Below are positions 6,321-8,551 of a DNA stretch of 8,551 nucleotides, piece by piece; the first letter of the stretch is position 1; the number at the start of each line of letters is the position of its first letter. The notes below the pieces were generated by a model. The model saw nothing but the letters and a program-made list of their open reading frames with translations. It was not told the DNA's origin and searched no databases. The stretch comes from Peptococcaceae bacterium BRH_c23. GTDB taxonomy: Bacteria; Bacillota_B; Desulfitobacteriia; Desulfitobacteriales; Desulfitobacteriaceae. The translations under genes were made by a program, and so were the position numbers. Location of the stretch: contig LADV01000206.1 in NCBI GenBank assembly GCA_000961805.1, positions 1 to 8,551 of the forward strand, read 5' to 3'.

Positions 6321-6338
6321 AACTATAGTCTTATAGTT
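6321..6338. promoter_or_regulatory. palindrome abutting the transporter -35 box
   Basis: AACTATA-GTCT-TATAGTT is a perfect 7+7 inverted repeat ending one base upstream of the -35 hexamer. This is where a LysR-type activator commonly sits. It shares AACTA...TAGTT with the palindromes in front of the lyase, with different spacing. Binding is inferred. Confidence 0.5.
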
Positions 6339-6369
6339 TTAATCTATTTTCATTTAGGCCATAGACTTA

Positions 6370-6403
6370 AGGCAAGTAGCAAAAATACAATTACTACTTG
6401 CCT
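6370..6403. terminator. stem-loop after the lysR gene, possible weak terminator
   Basis: AGGCAAGTAG (6370-6379) and CTACTTGCCT (6394-6403) form a 10-bp stem with a 14-nt loop, 37 nt past the lysR stop. The minus-strand sequence after it is TTAAGTCTA rather than a T run, so termination would be weak or factor-dependent. Confidence 0.4.
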
Positions 6404-6439
6404 CGCTAATATCCACTTCAACGGTCGGTACTGTGGGTT

Positions 6440-7318
6440 CTATTCTGCTTTTTTCATAAACTCTATAAATTCCCGAGCTGCTTTGGATAAATATTTGTCG
6501 TTCTTCCATATTATTCCTGTTTTAAAGTTGATGGCGTCAGTCAATGGCCTAGTGACAAAACAAGGGTTGTCTTTTAATATGGCAACAGCATCATCCAGTA
6601 TAAAAGAAATGCCTGACCCGTTGGCCACTAAGTTAAATAATGTAGCAATCTGTGAAGGTGTGCATAATACGTCAGGTTTAAATTGATGCCTGTTGCACTC
6701 CTCCATAACCTTGCTATATATATAGGTGCCTTCATAATACATGATAAACCGCTCATTGATTAACAGCTCAAATGGAACTCTTGCATATTGCTTTAACGGA
6801 TGGTCTGATGGCAACAACAGTAGCAGTTCCCCCTCTGAGACAGGAAGTAGTTCAAACATAGGCATTGGCTTATACATGACAATAAATCCAAGCTCGATCT
6901 TTTCATCCAATAGTTGCTGAATTATTTCATGTGTTCCCATTTCATGTACCATCAGCTTTACAGTTGGATATTTACCAGCATAATCCGAGTATATAAGCGG
7001 AAACATCCAAGAACCAAGTGAAGGGGGTATACCTAACCTAAGAATTCTCTTTAAATCTGGACGCAAATCATTCATCACTTTAAAAGTATCCTGTATTTCC
7101 CCAAGAATTCTGTTAGCTTTTTGGAGAAAAATCTCCCCTTCCAAAGTAAGGGATATCTTTTTTCGACTGCGTTCAAACAAAGGTATGCCAAGCTCTTCCT
7201 CCAGTTTGCGGATAGCAACTGTTATTGAAGGCTGAGCAACACAAAGCTCACTGGCTGCTTTGGTAAAGCTTCTTAATCTACTTACCGCTTCAAAGTATTC
7301 TAACTGCCGCAATTCCAT
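6440..7318 (-). CDS. LysR-family transcriptional regulator
   Basis: This is a complete 292-residue LysR-type regulator. Residues 1-60 are the winged helix-turn-helix: MELRQLEYFEAVSRLRSFTK, then AAxxLxVAQPSITVAIRKLE and EELGIPLFERS. A linker helix and a two-lobe effector-binding domain from about residue 92 follow, with the typical GIPPSLGSWMFP start of lobe 1 and GSGISFILDD near residue 235. The start is ATG 7318, with GGGAGGTG (7324-7331) at good spacing. LysR proteins usually bind a pathway metabolite and activate adjacent genes. Here the downstream genes on the same strand are the transporter and lyase, the likely targets. The ligand is unknown but may be a carboxylate handled by the lyase. 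Confidence 0.92.
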   Translation of the reverse strand: MELRQLEYFEAVSRLRSFTKAASELCVAQPSITVAIRKLEEELGIPLFERSRKKISLTLEGEIFLQKANRILGEIQDTFKVMNDLRPDLKRILRLGIPPSLGSWMFPLIYSDYAGKYPTVKLMVHEMGTHEIIQQLLDEKIELGFIVMYKPMPMFELLPVSEGELLLLLPSDHPLKQYARVPFELLINERFIMYYEGTYIYSKVMEECNRHQFKPDVLCTPSQIATLFNLVANGSGISFILDDAVAILKDNPCFVTRPLTDAINFKTGIIWKNDKYLSKAAREFIEFMKKAE

Positions 7319-7331
7319 AGTTACACCTCCC

Positions 7332-7568
7332 TTACATGGTCAAACAGAACAAGTGGATCCACAAGGTTTCCCACACGTCATCATGGATAGACTCTACGCA
7401 TGCGGACCCGTCATAAAAACCTGCCGTGACATATCTTTCACTCAAACTGGCAAAACTGTAACCATAGAAGGGAGCATAACGATAAACGAATTCAATACAC
7501 TGACCGATCCCGGTTTTATATTCAAATACATCTCCATCTCTTGTTTTATCTAAGTAATAGGTATAAGT
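7332..7568 (-). other. unassigned open frame just upstream of lysR, possible gene relic
   Basis: A 78-codon stretch without stops ends at TAA (7332-7334), overlapping the ribosome site of lysR. Its translation is protein-like in composition (DKTRDGDVFEYKTGIGQCIE, then YRYAPFYGYSFASLSERY), but it has no plausible start codon and matches no family I recognise. It may be the end of a deleted gene once coupled to lysR, or chance. The opposite strand is also open over this span and equally unconvincing. Confidence 0.25.
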
Positions 7569-7617
7569 TCAGCCGGCTTTTGGTAATGCTCTCGGTAAAG
7601 AAACACGCGCGGTTTAC

Positions 7618-7646
7618 AGTCTATCTTTATAGACCTCCTTTGTCAA
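7618..7646 (-). promoter_or_regulatory. candidate promoter for lysR
   Basis: On the minus strand a perfect TTGACA (7641-7646) is followed after 17 nt by TAGACT (7618-7623). The inverted repeat GTCTAT-CTTT-ATAGAC (7619-7634) overlaps the -10 box, which would allow autoregulation. The leader to lysR would be about 290 nt. Confidence 0.5.
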
Positions 7647-7691
7647 CACGTTATTTTGATGGCTTAATAGGCCTGTGGTGCCTGACACTAA

Positions 7692-7850
7692 CTTATCGTA
7701 CCAGAGTTTAACACTCTGGTTTTTGTTTTACATGACGGCCAACATATCAAGCGCGTTTGGCAAGACCGCCCTAGAAGCGAAAGGTGGACTGAAGAGTTAA
7801 AACAGCACGCACGGGATCGGGAAATTCAAAGAAGGAGGGAAAGCAAATGA
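7692..7850 (+). pseudogene. C-terminal tail of an upstream serine recombinase
   Basis: This open stretch has no start codon and ends at TGA 7848. It encodes VFVLHDGQHIKRVWQDRPRS then ERWTEELKQHARDREIQRR. The pattern (FxxxDGxxxxxxWxDRxRSxxWTxEMxxxAR) is familiar from the extreme C-termini of large serine recombinases in tandem recombinase modules of Firmicutes. Only about 45 residues remain; the rest of the gene is absent. Its stop overlaps the next start as ATGA (7847-7850), the arrangement expected of translationally coupled recombinase genes, which supports the call. Confidence 0.5.
7700..7729 (+). terminator. terminator-like hairpin at the recombinase-tail fragment
   Basis: ACCAGAGT (7700-7707) and ACTCTGGT (7713-7720) form an 8-bp stem with loop TTAAC, followed by TTTTTGTTTT. 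By sequence this is a good intrinsic terminator. It overlaps the first codons of the recombinase-tail frame, so it may be fortuitous. Confidence 0.5.
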
Positions 7851-8372
7851 GAGCAGTAAGAGCAGTAAGAGCAGTTACTATGATTCCTGCAACAGTCTCC
7901 CAATTTTCCCCACTTCGAGTTAGTGCAACAACCAAGAAACGAGTTGCCGCTTATGCCCGAGTTTCGACGGATTCCGAAGAACAGCAATCAAGCTATGAAG
8001 CCCAGGTTAATTATTACACACGCTTTATCCAGGAAAAGAAGACTGGGAGTTTATCAATGTTTATACGGATGAAGGTATATCAGCCACCAACACCAAGAGG
8101 CGGAACGGCTTTAAACGGATGATTGCCGATGCTTTAAATGGCAGAATCGATATGATTATCACGATGTCGGTATCACGATTTGCTCATCCGGCAATAATTG
8201 AACCGGATGTATTCTGACCGACTCCACTGCTTTAGACGCCGAAGCTGAAGAACTGCAGAGCGAGGTTATGGTTGTCACTGAGTTGATAGAGATGGTTGAA
8301 AAAATGGACAATAAACGTTTGACTGTACTTTTGAGCGACCTGCAGGATTTAGTACGCGAAGCCAAACTCTAA
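7847..8372 (+). pseudogene. large serine recombinase, frameshifted and internally deleted
   Basis: The ATG at 7847 follows GAAGGAGGG. The N-terminus reaches KKRVAAYARVSTDSEEQQSS, the start of a resolvase-type catalytic domain with nucleophile S40. One base is missing near 8039-8041. The sense continues one frame over as DWEFINVYTDEGISATNTKR then MIADALNGRIDMIITMSVSR to FA at about 8184, where the homology stops abruptly. A third frame from about 8202 gives LTDSTALDAEAEELQSEV, the C-terminal coiled-coil region of such enzymes, ending at TAA 8370. Intact relatives have about 500 residues. Here the rest of the catalytic domain, the recombinase domain and the zinc ribbon are lost. These enzymes excise and integrate mobile elements; this copy cannot. 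Confidence 0.8.
7850..7876 (+). repeat. three tandem 9-bp repeats at the recombinase start
   Basis: AGAGCAGTA occurs twice and AGAGCAGTT once in direct succession, encoding RAV three times straight after the start Met. The unit is a multiple of three, so slippage would change length without shifting the frame. Confidence 0.85.
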
Positions 8373-8380
8373 GAAGTTTT

Positions 8381-8410
8381 TTTACACGATTATGTGTATA
8401 TACATATAAT
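8381..8410 (+). promoter_or_regulatory. sigma-A promoter upstream of a short transcript
   Basis: TTTACA (8381-8386), an 18-nt spacer and a perfect TATAAT (8405-8410) form a strong sigma-A promoter by sequence. Transcription would start near 8417. Confidence 0.6.
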
Positions 8411-8416
8411 GCATTA

Positions 8417-8545
8417 TTAAAATTGTTTTATATAAAGGGGATTACTGGTTCTAAATGCACCTCAGCAGAATTCCATATAATTTCCATCAAACCGGCTTCT
8501 ACCAATAAAACGCACCTAGCCCTAGGTGCGTTTTATTGCTTTTTG
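8417..8545 (+). ncRNA. candidate small RNA or leader transcript
   Basis: The promoter at 8381-8410 and the terminator ending near 8545 delimit a transcript of about 125-130 nt. CUGGUU (8445-8450) can pair with AACCGG (8490-8495) to form a stem before the terminator. A 17-codon frame (8455-8508, MHLSRIPYNFHQTGFYQ) lies inside, but its nearest AAAGGGGA is about 14 nt away, which is long for translation. It could be a free small RNA, or an attenuating leader for a gene beyond the window. No known RNA family was recognised. Confidence 0.35.
8504..8545. terminator. strong bidirectional intrinsic terminator
   Basis: AATAAAACGCACCTAG (8504-8519) and CTAGGTGCGTTTTATT (8522-8537) are perfect reverse complements around CC, with T-rich sequence in and after the right arm. 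It would end plus-strand transcripts from 8417, and the matching A-rich left arm allows termination on the minus strand. Confidence 0.85.
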
Positions 8546-8551
8546 CAGTTA

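Noticed and set aside
7850..7876. Short tandem repeat considered as a CRISPR or phase-variation tract.
   Set aside because: Three 9-bp units with no spacers are not a CRISPR, and the unit is a multiple of three, so slippage would not switch the frame.
8159..8365. Minus-strand open frame opposite the recombinase C-terminal fragment.
   Set aside because: The plus strand carries recognisable recombinase coiled-coil sequence, and the minus frame is low-complexity Ser/Thr-rich with no ribosome site.

Overview
The window looks like a stretch of a low-GC Firmicutes chromosome, probably a clostridial Peptococcaceae-type organism (Desulfitobacterium or Desulfosporosinus-like). This rests on purine-rich Shine-Dalgarno sites, sigma-A-like promoters, the style of the tandem serine recombinase module, and the protein families present. 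The genus is inferred from familiarity with these families, not from any search. No tRNA, rRNA or CRISPR array was seen.

Layout. (1) 1-855: an intact small Fic-family AMP-transferase-type gene behind an extended -10 promoter. (2) 855-1867: a gene graveyard. It holds a 63-nt near-perfect palindrome, a hairpin resembling an IS200/IS605-type end, a scrap that resembles the SMC-like JetC subunit of Wadjet defence systems (TIGR02680), a scrap of a DUF3427 helicase C-terminus, and a broken zinc-finger-like conserved protein. (3) 1868-3169: an intact 433-residue protein ending in a plasmid pRiA4b ORF-3-like domain. (4) 3204-3683: a chimeric reading frame that joins the catalytic half of methionine sulfoxide reductase B to two separate pieces of a major facilitator transporter, closed by a bidirectional terminator. 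(5) 3795-7318, minus strand: a metabolic module transcribed in the order lysR regulator, SLC13/DASS-type anion transporter, fumarate-lyase-superfamily enzyme. The regulator and lyase are intact. The transporter has lost about half its length through an internal deletion that also shifts its frame. (6) 7692-8372, plus strand: the tail of one serine recombinase, translationally coupled by ATGA to a second recombinase that is itself frameshifted and internally deleted. (7) 8381-8545: a promoter and a strong terminator about 100 bases apart, enclosing a candidate small RNA or leader transcript.

How the parts work together. The minus-strand module reads as a substrate-responsive uptake and cleavage pathway. 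The LysR protein would sense a compound, the SLC13 carrier would import a di- or tricarboxylate, and the lyase would split it, probably releasing fumarate or a related unsaturated acid. Related CTAT...ATAG palindromes lie at the candidate promoters of all three genes. In this strain the transporter is broken, so the pathway is probably decaying. Fic, Wadjet-like, DUF3427 and recombinase remnants point to a former defence or mobile island.

The most striking feature is the density of internal-deletion scars. At least six genes are reduced to joined fragments between intact neighbours. Whether this is real genome decay or an assembly or sequencing artefact cannot be decided from the sequence alone.
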